From contig NC_088304.1 of assembly GCF_032854445.1 (NCBI RefSeq), positions 12,101,704 through 12,165,703 on the forward strand: a DNA stretch of 64,000 bases. The letters are read 5' to 3'. This DNA comes from Liolophura sinensis (Eukaryota; Mollusca; Polyplacophora; Chitonida; Chitonidae). A program made the position numbers and the translations under genes. Below, in pieces: positions 1-11,669 of the stretch (positions are counted from its first letter, which is position 1; every line of letters starts with the position of its first letter). The notes below the pieces were generated by a model. That model saw only the letters and a program-made list of their open reading frames with translations, was not told the origin of the DNA and made no database searches.

Positions 1-450
1 TTTTTGGTTGACGAATATCTGTTTTAGAGTTAGCTCAGAGAAAACCCTCGCGCAGACTCGCAGACTTAACATTTGTGTTCAGCTGCGAGGTTAAAAGCGT
101 GGAAACTGAACACCCCACTGGGAAAAGGCATCGATTTTGTCCATTAGATTTTTTAAAAGAACAATAAGCATATCGGATTCCAGCCACATGTGGGTTGGAA
201 TCAATAACTCCACGTCCGCATTTTTATTTGAAATGCATGCAGTTCGTTTCAATGTATTTTAGGTGAATGCATTAACAGCTGAATTTATGCATGCATTTTA
301 AACAGAATGGCTAGCGCAGTTTATGTGTGTTCAATGGCGAAAAGCTTTTATGAGTCGCTTTTAAGCAAAATGGCTTTTAACGGAATACATTAGTCACGTT
401 TTTTTGGCATGTAAGAAAGATATACTATGATGCAGTTTTAGGTGAAATTA
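1..450. other. no gene recognised
   Basis: AT-rich sequence with several ATGCAT-type words. I see no convincing exon or repeat unit before the SINE that begins near 451. Confidence 0.5.
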
Positions 451-709
451 TTTATTTGATTTGTGTTTTACGCCGGACTCAAGAATATTTCACTTATTCC
501 ACGGCGGCCAGTATTATGGTGAGTGGAAACCAGACAGAGTTCGGGGGAAACACACGACCATCTACAGGCTGCTGTCACATCCTTTCACGTACGGCCAGAG
601 AGGAAGCCAACTTGAGCTGGACTTGAACTCACAGCGACCGCATTGGTGAGCGGTTCCTGGGTCTTTACGCTGCGCTATTGCGCTAACCAACTGAGCCAGG
701 GAGGCCCCA
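451..709 (-). mobile_element. tRNA-derived SINE, near full length
   Basis: Reversed SINE. The AT-rich tail and conserved 3' body lie on the left, and the tRNA-like head (GGCTCAGTTGG-type A box, GTTCAAGTCC B box on the - strand) lies on the right, ending in GGGGCCTCC. It sits about 220 bp upstream of the sulfotransferase start codon. Confidence 0.8.
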
Positions 710-931
710 ATTTTTGATCAAGTTAAGAGACAGATATCGATAAAGAGCGCGTTCTTGCAAACACTATAGACATTATAGATCAATCCTTGGGATGTCATCT
801 ATGCGGTGACATTTGTTCCACTGCGTGATACACATGTACATACATGTGATCTTATGTACATGTTACGCCCATCAGGTCCGTGTCCCGTCAGATCCAAGGT
901 TAGCCTCGTGCATGCTTGGACCATCCTCGCT

Positions 932-1013
932 ATGAAGATCTCACAGAAAGCCTTTCTCCTGGTGCTCCTGTTCGGTACAGGTTTGCTATTCATTCTACTT
1001 ATCAGGTATCAAG
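932..1013 (+). CDS. sulfotransferase exon 1 (signal anchor)
   Basis: It codes 27 residues plus one base, ending CAAG|GTAAAT. A weaker alternative donor (ATCAG|GTATCA) lies at 1006, but only the 1014 donor joins exon 2 with an open frame. Confidence 0.8.
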
Positions 1014-4000
1014 GTAAATGAAGAAAACCTTATTACCATACTTTCCTTAAAATTCGCCTTAAAATTTTATTTTTTGAGGCCAATGAAAATACGTTTTGGT
1101 GCTGAAAGTTAGATTTGTTTTTCTGTAAAATACAACTATACCTTTACGTTTATTTAACACGTGTTTATTTGGAAGTAAGACATTTCTGTGTGGAATAAAA
1201 CAATGCAAATTGTTGTGTCTTGTTGTTCAACAAAATTTTATTTGTGCGTAGGATAAGCTAACCTTCAGCCTCAGATATTTGTGTCTATCCCACGGGGACC
1301 ATGTTATAGACCCGTCAACATGCGTAACAAATCTATGCAGTATTATTTCAAAGGCTAACAAATAAGCAACAGGTTGTAGGTTATAACATTTAAAAATCAT
1401 ACCATAAGCTCACCAATAGCATTGTTTTTCAAAATGGTTAGGGGATTATAGCTTGTAGTTCTGGTCCTCTTCACACTGAAGTTTAGTTTTGATATTGACG
1501 AGGATGTTTGCGATAGTTTCACCAGACATGAGTTTGTCTTTTAAACGATTAAATCTCAGGCGATTCCTATCAATGCTGTGAGTTCGAGCCCAGCTCATGC
1601 TGCGCCCGCTTCGGCGGCACGTGGAAAAGTCTGTACATTTGGTCTGTATATTTAATCCATATGTTCATGGCGAAGATCAGATCATGTACTTCCATTTCCA
1701 AATGATATTGGCTTTAGCACTGTGTCTTAAAGAGCATATTGTATAATATATACGACGATAACGCAATGGTTAGTTCATAGAGTCCTGAGCTATCAGTCCA
1801 ACAACCCACCCAGTGCAACAACGCATCCAGTGCAATAACGCATCCAGCACAACAACGCATTTAGGGTGACGGCGTTTTGCATGACATGCACGTGAATGTG
1901 GTTTATAGGGTGCATTTTAAATTTTTTAATTCAAACTTGTCAGCCAGTTTCTATAAATTTGGCTGATTAAGCAACAATGGAAAAAAATAAATAAATAAAA
2001 CGAACTCTCACGAGTTGGCTCATTCACAGAGCATATCCTATTTGTCTCCTTTGATTTTGCAGATTTTGTCCAAACAAAGATAATGAAACCGAAAGCAAAC
2101 ATATTGAGTAAATCTGTCAAGAAGGTAAGTATATGTGTCAAAGTCTATGAAGATTCGCAAGCAAATAAAAGTCTAAGTGGTTAATCTTCACGTCTTCATA
2201 AAGCGATTAGATGTTGAATGCCCCGAAATGCTGCTCCAAACCATAGAGTCTATCTTTAAATTGTCTTTCTCTGGAATATGCAGTTTGAATGGGTATTGAT
2301 GCGCTGTGATTGGCTGGAAGTTATTGTTACGTGTCATGATGTTATTCTTGTTGTGATTGGCTGGAATTTATTTTTACATGTTGGAATCTTGTCCTTGTGA
2401 TTGGTTGGGATATAACATTGAGATTTGGGTTGTTATTATGGGCTGTAGGTTATCAATACGTGTAGAGATATTGTCCACGTGAATGGCTGGAAGTTATTAC
2501 ATTACGTGTAGAGGTATTGTCCTTGTTACGAATGGCTGGAAGCCATTACATTACCTGTAGGAGTATTGTTCTTGTTACGAATGGCTGGAAGTTGTCACAT
2601 TACGTGTAGGGTATTATTTAACAGTTCGTTTTATGTTGTTATCGTTATTGTGGTTGGCTGAATGTTAATATTCGTTATCTGAGTCATCCTTGTTTTAATG
2701 AACGGAGAGTTGACGACACGTGTATAAGTTATCATTCGTGTGTTGTAAACGGTTGAGAGTTATCATAGCGTGATACGAATAGGGATGCGTTTCAAATCAA
2801 ATAGGAATGTCGGATGGTAGTCTTTGAAACGACATCTAATTGTGGCGAATGTCCATTCAAACGCCAGTGATCTTTGTAAAGGTTTCGTTTACTTTGCTTA
2901 TTGTGTGACCAAGCATTCGAAACATATAATTTTCTGCACTGATTGTATGTTCTTAATTACTCTTTGGGAAGAATTTTTCAGGCGCCAGTATGTTAGTATA
3001 TGCAATAAAAATAGTGACCTAACCTCTCTGATACGTGCCATCGTACAGTAGGACCTTTTTTACCTAAGGTATGAAAGAGTTCGGACTTGAAACTCTTCAA
3101 TTATAAGACTGGCAAGGTAACTTGTACAGCTTGTCACGTTGAAAATATCAGTTTGTTTAACTTAACACTTGCCCTGGTGGTCAAAATTGCAGCAGGTGAA
3201 CATTTATTCGATTTTAATTGAATTTGATGTGATTTACCAGGCGAAGGTGGAGAAGAAAATACAAAAGGTTGTTGTTTAAAGTTTGAAGATCGAAATTGAT
3301 AGTGTGAAATACATTTATTTTCAAGCTCAAACCTTGCACGTGGGATGTTCTGCCAGCAACCTCCTGATGGTCGTGGGTTTCCCCCGCTTCCTGCCAGGTT
3401 TCCTCTCATCATAATGTTGGCCGCCGTCGTATCAGTTAATTATCCTTGGGCACGGCGGAAAACACCAAGCAAATAAATACTAGTAAATAAATAAATCAAA
3501 CTGTGCAAAGAAACAAGTATGTCCAAAGAATACAAAAAATATGCAGGATACAAAAAAAAAATAACTAAAACATAACCTGACCTTCAATACAATGTATCTG
3601 GCGACACCAAACCTAACCAATCGGTTTTCACTTAGGAAGTAAAGTACTCCACCCCCAGCCAGTCCGTTTTCACTTTTTTTCTGGCATGGGGTTAAATGCA
3701 GGAAACCACAAGAAAAGGTCAGTGAAAAGAAAACAGATTTGAAAATTTAAAAAAAAAAACAGTTATTATTTTAATTGAAAAATGAAAAAAATTTATACAA
3801 TGCTTGAGTCAAATGACGGTGACACACCTACATGTGAGTCAGGACTTGCTTTATTCCGGAATTCTCCCATCAGTGAGTCACAGATATGTTCTCACTGCTA
3901 TATATACATGTACACTTTTGTATGAGTATGCCCGATGTATTTTCAGGTGTTTCAAATCGATGAGTCCAACCAAAGAGTGGCCTTACTTCGCAGACAATGT

Positions 4001-4882
4001 CGATCACCACTGCTCAAACTGATCGCAGACCTGACCACAAACCGAGAGCGAGCCAACAACAGAATACTGGTGGACCCCAGGCACAAGCTCAGCTATTGCA
4101 ACGTTCCCAAGATTGGCTCTTCCTTCTGGTACAGCGCTTTTGCCGTACTGCAAGACAAAGAGAGCGTCACGCGCTCTCCTTACGACCTTTGGAACAAATA
4201 CGGGGAAAATATACACCAGAAGGTCAAGGTGACAAATTTCAAAAAAATTCCTATTAAATTTAGAGATGATTGGCTGCAGGACAGTCTTTTGTTTCTGTTC
4301 GTGCGTAATCCATACGCTCGCTTGTTTTCGGCTTACGTAAGCAAATTCGTCATCCCGAATAGATTTTATTGGCCTGGCTCTGGAAGAGTAGCTATTCGTT
4401 ACATTCGGCCCAATCCTTCTAAGTTTGCTATGAAATGCGGCCATGACGTCACCTTCCAAGAATTTCTAAAATTTTTTCTAGCCACGGAATCTCCAGATAA
4501 GAAACTTTCATCCGATCATCACTGGACTCCAATCTACAAACTGTGCAACCCTTGTTCCTATGGCTACAAGTTTATTGGCAAGACGGAAACGTTTCTAAAT
4601 GACACTGTGGAGATAATTAAAAGAGCAAAGCTTGGAGATAAAATGGACTTTCAGCGAAGCGGTGAATCTGCTGTAAAAGCTGACATCGTCAAAACCGTTG
4701 AACATTTTTTAAACCACTCTATTCGACTGCATGGCTGTGTGGATGTTGGCAGGAATTTGTGGAGATTGTGGTATGCGTTTAAAGCCAAGGGTTACATAAA
4801 ACCAGACTCGGAAATTCCACAAAGTGTAGCAGAGATGTATGTTTTGATTATCGACAACTTATATCATGGTACACAGTTTTAG
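932..4882 (+). CDS. carbohydrate sulfotransferase (HNK-1/chondroitin/dermatan type), three exons
   Basis: Golgi type II membrane enzyme expected to move sulfate from PAPS to a glycan. Coding exons are 932-1013, 2063-2124 and 3947-4882; the phases join cleanly (1, then 0) to give 359 residues, usual for the CHST8-14 family (Sulfotransfer_2). Residues 5-25 (KAFLLVLLFGTGLLFILLI) form the signal anchor. Residues PKIGSSFWYSAF match the 5'-phosphosulfate loop and LFVRNPYARLFSAYVSKF the 3'-phosphate site. DHHWTPIYKLCNPCSYGYKF and IGKTETF follow as in the family. I chose the ATG at 932 because it directly precedes the anchor; in-frame ATGs upstream (from 806) would add an unlikely leader. Oddity: the last dozen codons and the stop lie in an interspersed repeat (see 4843-5075). 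The family usually ends in an acidic-aromatic DF..FGY-like tail, which is missing. The acceptor glycan cannot be told. Confidence 0.9.
1560..1640 (+). repeat. SINE head fragment
   Basis: Short piece of the SINE B-box region (GTGAGTTCGAGCCCAGCTC) without the 3' body, inside sulfotransferase intron 1. Confidence 0.5.
2063..2124 (+). CDS. sulfotransferase exon 2
   Basis: A 62-nt stem-region exon with acceptor TTTTGCAG and donor AAG|GTAAGT. It reads DFVQTKIMKPKANILSKSVK plus K, a basic spacer expected between anchor and catalytic domain. Confidence 0.75.
2285..2765. repeat. imperfect tandem repeat, about 60-bp unit
   Basis: About seven diverged units carry the words GGCTGGAAGTTATTACATTACG, GTGTAGAGGTATTGTCCTTG and similar, in sulfotransferase intron 2. 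The units differ by indels, so it is an old array. Confidence 0.7.
3336..3497 (+). mobile_element. SINE 3' body fragment
   Basis: The 3' half of the SINE with an AAATAAAT tail, in intron 2 of the sulfotransferase gene; the tRNA head is missing. Confidence 0.75.
3947..4882 (+). CDS. sulfotransferase exon 3 (catalytic domain)
   Basis: Acceptor TATTTTCAG at 3946, phase 0, and TAG stop at 4880-4882. It carries the whole catalytic domain, including both PAPS-binding motifs. Confidence 0.9.
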   Translation: MFQIDESNQRVALLRRQCRSPLLKLIADLTTNRERANNRILVDPRHKLSYCNVPKIGSSFWYSAFAVLQDKESVTRSPYDLWNKYGENIHQKVKVTNFKKIPIKFRDDWLQDSLLFLFVRNPYARLFSAYVSKFVIPNRFYWPGSGRVAIRYIRPNPSKFAMKCGHDVTFQEFLKFFLATESPDKKLSSDHHWTPIYKLCNPCSYGYKFIGKTETFLNDTVEIIKRAKLGDKMDFQRSGESAVKADIVKTVEHFLNHSIRLHGCVDVGRNLWRLWYAFKAKGYIKPDSEIPQSVAEMYVLIIDNLYHGTQF

Positions 4883-5075
4883 ATACTGATATCCTTGAAC
4901 ATCTTTGCGTGTTTCCATTATCACTGAAAACTCACAGATAACTTCTCTTAGTATGATTCCGTCGTAATTACGTACCTAATATACTTTCTTAGTTCTTTGG
5001 TGGTTTGTGTTCGTTGTGGTTTTTGGAACTGGCCTTGCGACTATTGATCTTGGTATAGGACATATTCTCCCCTGG
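4843..5075 (+). repeat. R2 retroelement 3' part, overlapping the sulfotransferase 3' end
   Basis: The sequence from TTGATTATCGACAAC onward matches 10372-10600, 12725-12975 and 31470-31600 in order: the ATCGACAAC word, then ATACTGAT, then TCACTGAAAACT, then TTGGCCTTGCGA. The repeat therefore starts inside the open reading frame and supplies its stop codon and 3' UTR. Confidence 0.8.
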
Positions 5076-5245
5076 ACATTTTCCGCCCAGACATTTTCCC
5101 CTCGCGGGCATTTTCCCATCCGAATATTCTTGAGTACGGCGTAAAACACCAATCAAAAAAAAAAAAATTTTCCCCTCCGGACATTTTCCCCTCCCGGACA
5201 CTTTCCCCTCCCAGGCATTTTCCCCTCCGAACATTTTCCCCTTCC
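5055..5245. repeat. short tandem repeat (ACATTTTCCCCTC-type), with SINE tail inside
   Basis: About ten diverged 17-18 bp units of the form GGACATTTTCCCCTCC. The array is interrupted at about 5121-5168 by a SINE 3' end (ATATTCTTGAGTACGGCG followed by a poly-A run). Confidence 0.75.
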
Positions 5246-5518
5246 TATATATCTACATGTATAAGATCAGTGGGAAATATAAATGTTGATAATCAAAGTA
5301 GCCTCCCAGACAAGCATAATTAACAAACACGTCTAATAAGATAAGCCTGGTATCAAACATTTATGATGTGGTTTTAGTGTGAGTGACAGAGATTTGGCAG
5401 TGTATACCACGATGAATGAATTACCGTGTAGAGTATAATATGACATACTCTACACTTTGCACACTATTACAATTTACACTCCTCAATTTATAATATGACA
5501 TAACCTCTTATGTCATAC

Positions 5519-6270
5519 TAAGCACCTATACCCTACAAGCGTATTATGTCAATTAGGCCCCTATACTCTACAAGCGTATTATGTCAATTAAGCACCTATA
5601 CTCTACAAGAGTATTATGTCAATTAAGCCCCTATACTCTACGAGAGTATTATGTCAATTAAGCACCTATACGCTGCAAGAGTATTATGTCAATTAAGCAC
5701 CTATACTCTACAAGAGTATTATATCAATTAGGCCCCTATACTCTACAAGCGTATTATGTCAATTAAGCCCCTATACTCTACAAGAGTATTATGTCAATTA
5801 AGCACCTATACTCTACAAGAGTATTATATCAATTAGGCCCCTATACTCTACAAGCGTATTATGTCAATTAGGCCCCTATACTCTACAAGCGTATTATGTC
5901 AATTAAGCCCCTATACTCTACAAGCGTATTATGTCGATTAAGCCCCTATACTCTACAAGCGTATTATATTAATTAGGCCCCTATACTCTACAAGAGTATT
6001 ATGTCAATTAAGCACCTATACTCTACAAGCGTATTATGTCAATTAGGCCCCTATACTCTACAAGAGTATTATATCAATTAAGCCCCTATACTCTACAAGA
6101 GTATTATGTCAATTAGGCCCCTATACTCTACAAGAGTATTATGTCAATTAGGCCCCGATACTCTACAAGAGTTTTATGTCAATTAAGCCCCTATACTCTA
6201 CAAGAGTATTATGTCAATGAAGCCCCTATACTCTACAAGCGTATTATATCAATACTCTACAAGAGTATTT
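5519..6270. repeat. 35-bp minisatellite with hairpin in each unit
   Basis: About 21 head-to-tail units of 35 bp (for example CTATA recurs at 5701, 5736 and 5771). Each unit holds ATACTCTACAAGAGTAT, a perfect 6-bp stem with a 5-nt loop; some units carry GCGTAT, which breaks one pair. A looser related stretch (5430-5515) precedes it. No coding capacity is evident. Confidence 0.95.
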
Positions 6271-6489
6271 TGTTAACTATGCTTTTCTGTAAACACGTAA
6301 TTTTAGTTAAAACGTGCCTAACTTAGCACACTTCTCATGAGGATGACTCAATTTAAGTCGAAATATTGAGATAGTCAAAATAAATTTCTTCGGAGTTTCG
6401 TTTGCTTTTTAGTTATTTGGAATGTCTGTTTCAACGAGTAAATTCACAATTATTCACAAAGAAGTGGCATGCTGGATAGTTGAGCGTAG

Positions 6490-6770
6490 AGAGTGAAGTG
6501 TTTTACTGCAGCAGCACCGCGAGAGTAACCTTGAAATACGTGGATTTGTCAATTTGCCTCAGGGTTTTATTCTAATTGATCATATAAAAGCTTAAGTAGT
6601 AGCAAATTACACGCCCCGAGCACAATGGTTTAAGGAGAATCAGGTAAAAAAAATAGAGTGATGTTGATTGCAATTCGTCAGTGGTCTAGAATTGCTCAAT
6701 ATGCTCTATTGTGATCACATTTAAAAATAATAACATTCAAACAAAGGGACTCCTTCCCGCGTATAATAAA
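6490..6770 (+). repeat. R1 repeat copy
   Basis: It contains the R1 order of words: CAATTTGCCTCAGGGTTTTATTCT, ACACGCCCC, AATTGCTCAATATG and TGTGATCACATTT. It matches 50160-50440 and 63240-63460. Confidence 0.75.
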
Positions 6771-7439
6771 ACGATCCAAAGTTATGGAATTTCTCTTCTT
6801 TCCTGTATTAAATCAAAATCATCGGAGTAACGTTCCGATAAAACAGCCAGGTTGTAAAGCTTTGTGGCGTTAGAGAGAGACCCTTTCGTGCAGTTCGTCC
6901 ATGAGTTTCCCATTTTTGCAGAGACAGTGACATGAATTGAAAGTTAAGTCAGGCGTAAACCTTAATATCTACCTCGGCCTTATGCAAAACCAGTCCAGGC
7001 CAAAGTTGACAGGGACTTAACTACTACCCACCTTTGAACAACTGGGCCATGGGGATTATCATCACGAACCGGAAAGAGTATTCTGACTAGATCTGCTTTG
7101 CGATCGTATGGGTGTCTAACACTTCTATGTGCAAGGCTTTAGGTGTTACGTCTCACTGATAAAATATTGGTGGTGAGTAGCAGTGATCTTATGGACTGCT
7201 GAATATGGGCGACAAATATCCCATAGAATTTTATATGCTGTCCGCTCAGGTTCGCAGATGAGGCCATTTTCATGGCTAGGTGGGGAGGAGTTAAAGCTTA
7301 AAGGTGTAAATGCCTAAGGCCTTTATCATATATAGGCCTTATCTCACAGCATCGGTAAAAAATCACTTCTCGGAGCCCATGTTTTACAGAGTTGTGTCCC
7401 CTTTCGGATGGTTGTTCAACACTATGTCAACACTAAAAA

Positions 7440-7735
7440 TAGACATTGTGGGGACAATTTTTTCACCCACGCCGTCTGCGCCGACCCTTGCATGGGTGAG
7501 AACAAAATTGTCGCCCATGTTGTAGTCTAGGGAAAAAGCTAATTTTGTCACTCCCTCTCCGACCAGTAAGCCAGTGAAACGTCATGTAAGCTGTACAGAA
7601 AAACTATCTGGAAAATTGATAATTGTGCAAATCCAAGGAACACACTATCGCTGACTGAAAAATAGACATTTTCCTGTCCTATAACGTTGTGGGGACAATT
7701 TTTTTCACCCACGCCGTCTGCGACTAAGGGGATCA
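7440..7735. repeat. direct repeat pair around a unique spacer
   Basis: GTGGGGACAATTTTTTCACC followed by CACGCCGTCTGCG occurs at about 7449-7482 and again at 7690-7723. The rest of 6771-8059 shows no gene or known repeat. Confidence 0.7.
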
Positions 7736-8059
7736 CGTGGCCCCTAGCTTCCCGGCCGTCTTACAGAATGAAGTGCCACAGCGAAAGACCTGTCGTAACC
7801 AATCAAAGCACCCGTCTTAAATGTGCACCACAGACGTGTTTTGATTCAGTTTAACGTCGATCACTGTCAATTTTGTTTCGGTCACATCACGACGGCGTCT
7901 CCTTGCAGCAAGCCTTACCCACTGCTGGCATGTTCATATTGCTGCCTCACTGGAACGTCATGTTACATGAAGACACCAAATGAGACGTCCCACACAGTCA
8001 CATTATAATGACACCGGACTGACTTGGTCCACTTTTCTTGTTTTACGTGAGTACGTCTT

Positions 8060-8165
8060 CCAGCAACCTATGGATGGTCGTGAGTTTCCTCCGGGCTCTA
8101 TCCTTTTGCCTCCCGCTATAATGCTGACCACCGTCGAATAAGTGAAATATTCTTGAGTATTTCCT
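8060..8165 (+). mobile_element. SINE 3' body fragment
   Basis: CAGCAACCTATGGATGGTCG through AAATATTCTTGAGTA matches the SINE body. The head is missing and the tail is diverged. Confidence 0.7.
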
Positions 8166-8689
8166 TGTGTGTGTGAGGATGTATGTAATTAAATATGTGT
8201 GTATTTGTTGTTTAAATGTGTTGTTTTCTTTGAACTATTTAACAATGTGTTACATCGTGCGGGTAAGAGCATTTTCTGATTTTATGTTACATTCCTCTAT
8301 AAGAAAACTGTTGAAAGCGTTAAGCACGAAACCTTTTAAACCTGTAGATTTGGTCAGAGTTACCTTGACAACCGTCAATATTACGGAAAAATTACTGATT
8401 ACTCCTTATCGATGTTCCTTGGTACTTGGCACATCGAATCCGTCTTAAACTTAACGATGGTGAAATACTTTACATTTAGCTATGTTTGCATAGTGTCGGA
8501 AAGACGACTAAGCAACATTTGTAGAGTTTTCCATAGCAGGGTACTTAACCTGGTGTCTGTTACAACCATTTACACTACGTCATGTATTTGTAGATGTAGG
8601 CATACGTATGTACATACTTTTTTACGTCGCATTTAAATTGTTTTCAGTTATTTGACGACGAGGAATTGTTGGGAGTATGTACATATCCT
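8166..8689. other. no gene recognised
   Basis: Two overlapping short open frames here (8167-8448, 8412-8636) have no recognisable domain or splice structure. Confidence 0.4.
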
Positions 8690-8965
8690 GAGCCTTCTTG
8701 TGTACATGCCACCAAAGTGCTGCCGCCAATGACCCATCATGCCGAATGATGGACAGACATGACATCCTCCCAACTCACATTATGCTGACCAGTACATGGT
8801 CTTGTTTTCTTATGCCTAAAGGCAAGCCAGGTAGTGCCAATGTTACTCTCGTAGCCATGAGTCCTACTACAGCGAAGCTAAATATAGTCGTTGAGGTTGC
8901 GATGTTGGGGAGGTCTCAAAGTAACCAAGGACCAGGTCAACCACAGCAGTTTCCTATCTCTAACC
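8690..8965 (-). repeat. R3 composite repeat fragment
   Basis: Read on the - strand it matches R3 at 23090-23220: a TTGACCTGGT word, then CAGCATAATGTGA, then a GTCATGTCTG-type word. This explains the 104-codon open frame on the + strand. Confidence 0.65.
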
Positions 8966-9370
8966 TCTCGGTGCCGAGTGCCAAGACAGACAGCAAGGAC
9001 GACCAGTTTTAAAGTTGTTAGTAGAAACCGATGTGGATTGGATCCGAGAACGACCAATATTCTGGAGGGACTATTTAAATAGCATCAGTCCTTTCTGAAA
9101 CAGCTTTACTCCACAACTTTACTGGATTCGAAAAATGCAGAAATCTCCATACAAAGCTCGGTTTATTGCAAGATCGAGAAGCTGTACCACCAAACTTGTA
9201 TCTACTCTCTTAACGAGGACACTACAAGAAGTACAGTCATTTTGGAAAAGTACAGTTGTACAACTGAAAAAAATCAGGCGTTAACTGTGTGTGGATCCTT
9301 AAAAACTCAAAACGTTCCACTGAAAAACTAGACACTCAAATACACGCACAGTGTAAGGACATATCTACTT

Positions 9371-10000
9371 ATGATTTCTCCACTCTATACTATAATTCCT
9401 CACACAGATTTAAGTGATAAAATTTCATCAGAAATTGTATCGGTGTTTAATAAAACTGGTCACCGCTACATTAACGTGAAAGGCAACAAGTCTTTCTTCA
9501 GTTCCATTACATACAAGGATTATCATTCACGGAATGTTTCGATGTTCATTGAATTGCTGGAATTTCTGATTAATAACATTTATGTTAAATTCGGGGAAAC
9601 CATATGATCTACACCTATTCTCATATGAATAAAGATTTTAGACTTTACGATAGGGGGGATGATTTCAATTTTGACATTGTTAATTATCTTTACGTGGACA
9701 GCAATATACCGAAGGGTCCTGCACATGGGGTGTGTATATCTCGCCTTGTGGCATTTGTTAGATCCTGTGTGTTGTGTGACGATTTCAATCAACGTCGCAG
9801 GTTATTGCAACAAAAACTACTGTGTCAATGGTTATTCCATCAGGCGTTTTCACTCCAAGTTTCTTAAGTTTTACAATGAGTACAATTCTCTTGAAAGTAA
9901 ATATGCACAGAGCGATCAGAATCTCTGGCGCTCTGTTTCAAGGTTGTGTCTAATTCCGCTTAACCAGGGGCTAGGTGTGTATATTCATCGTTTAGACGAC
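9371..10000 (+). pseudogene. reverse-transcriptase retroelement remnant (R2 coding part)
   Basis: Frame 9371-9607 begins with a YTIIPH-type reverse-transcriptase block and runs to IYVKFGETI. After a gap, DDFNFDIVNYLYVDSN and KGPAHGVCISRLVAFVR appear from about 9655, then a frame change near 9820 into GYSIRRFHSKFLKFYNEYN. From my knowledge of this retroelement family, the blocks flank the catalytic core. That core (the GIPMGT-like block and the YxDD box) is deleted here, so the copy is dead. The family resembles RT proteins common in aquatic animal genomes, possibly Penelope-like; I cannot fix the class. Confidence 0.65.
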
Positions 10001-10319
10001 AGATTGGCTATCGATGGTGTTTTCAGCCAATCACAGGCTTTAATTTCAAAGAACTTATTGATGAAGAAAACGTCTTCATATGAAGACAGTAGGGGCGGAG
10101 CCAAAGCAACCGTGCGCCGAGTGAGCAGACATTGATTGACAGGTCACCGACCATGTGACATAACAACGGCTGTTGGGTTGACACACTGACAGACCAGTGA
10201 CAGGAAGAGAGGGCGTGGCTTTGCAGTCGTCTAAAACGAATACGCTTCACTCCGCCCGTCATAATCGTGAAGACTTTTCATAATGACCTCTATCCTATAC
10301 TTTGACTTAGATCGTCACG

Positions 10320-10680
10320 ATGAATACATGAACTCTTCAAATCAAAGCGCAACTGAGATACACATTTTGTTATCGACAACTGATATTTTAGCTTGGCACA
10401 TGATTTGAATACTGATATCACTGAGTCGCCTAGAAGATACCTTGAGTCTTTCCTACATCACTGAAAACTGCTGACCGCTACTCTTTGTGTGATTCCATCC
10501 TGTTTTCGTACTTTATATACTTTCTTAGTTCTTTGGTAATTTGTGTTAAACGTCGTTTTGGGAATTGGCCTTGCGATTATCGCCCTGGAATGTCCTTTTT
10601 GGTTGACAGCTGGTATACCAGTGTCTGTTTCGACGCCGGTTCTGATATCAAAGCGTCAGTATGAATTGGTGCCTATCAAC
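10320..10680 (+). repeat. R2 retroelement 3' untranslated part
   Basis: The best-preserved 3' part in the window runs from TTGTTATCGACAACTG through TTGGCCTTGCGATTATCG to CAGTGTCTGTTTCGACGCC. It is the reference for the pieces at 4843, 12715, 31440, 32280 and, reversed, 15370 and 40500. Confidence 0.75.
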
Positions 10681-10689
10681 CTGTGATAA

Positions 10690-10980
10690 GGTTTATGTGC
10701 AGCCTGACATCGACTGACACTCAAAATTTGAACGTTCCTTAATTTGCGATCAAGTAAGTGGTGTACCTAGCAGAGTCAAAGGGATGTCACTCGTAACGTC
10801 CCTGTACTGTCTTGCCAAGAATTTCAAACTACTCAATAAAAGTCTTACCGGCTTAAAGTTTAGACAATTTGCATTATTTTCATACCCAAAAAAATGCACC
10901 TGTACACAAAAAATCCCACCCTAAATCACACAAAATTATATTCCTTAAACAGGAAGTGGTAATATGGTGATGATCTCACA
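10690..10980 (+). repeat. interspersed repeat shared with 37160-37415
   Basis: AAAGTTTAGA, TGCACCTGTACAC, CACCCTAAA and GGAAGTGGTAATA occur in the same order at both places. Class unknown. Confidence 0.55.
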
Positions 10981-11669
10981 TAATGTCTTCATATATCCGG
11001 ATGGAAAGAGGCACGCCAGACCAGACACGTTACGCCAACACCATAGCTTACCATCGGCGCATTCAGTCATTCAGAGAGGGGCTATCAAAATATGTTTTCA
11101 TTTGGTAAAAAGCCAGGCTCCCTGTTATATAGTAGCTATAGTAACCAAAACACTACAAATTTAAAAAATAAAATCTCTAGTAATTAATTTTCTTTTGAAA
11201 ACCGAACAAAAAGAAGTCCGAGTGAGATAGGTAAACATCTGTCATTTCATTGTTTGCTTTTTCCTAAATGCAAGACTTATCAGAAAAGTGATGGGCTCCC
11301 ATTGGTAGCAGACTGTCAGTACACTGACAAATCATGTCCTCCTCACTGTTGAACAAATTGCCCTCCGTATGATATTATTATGTGTCCGTTAGGTCAATGC
11401 GAGCTTATTGTATTGATATTAGCTCGGGTTAAGGAATGTTAACAAAGTATACGCCAGGTAACTGGCGATTTTGTCAACAGGTTATCTCCCCTGTAACGTT
11501 ATTCTCTACAACACATATATTAGAACGAAGCCTAACGGACAAATTAATTCTATTTCTTGGCTGAAATTGACTGTACGGGGTAATTTACATCAGCCCAGGA
11601 TATGTGTAAGATGATTTTTCAAGTCGTTATTTATTATTAAACGTTTCGATCAACAGAAGACATGGCAGG

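Noticed and set aside
4004-4459. 151-codon - strand frame
   Set aside because: It is the antisense shadow of the sulfotransferase catalytic exon.
5519-6270. CRISPR array
   Set aside because: Units are contiguous 35-bp repeats without unique spacers, in a eukaryotic genome.
8698-9012. 104-codon open frame as a gene
   Set aside because: It lies in an R3 repeat fragment on the opposite strand and shows no domain or splice structure.
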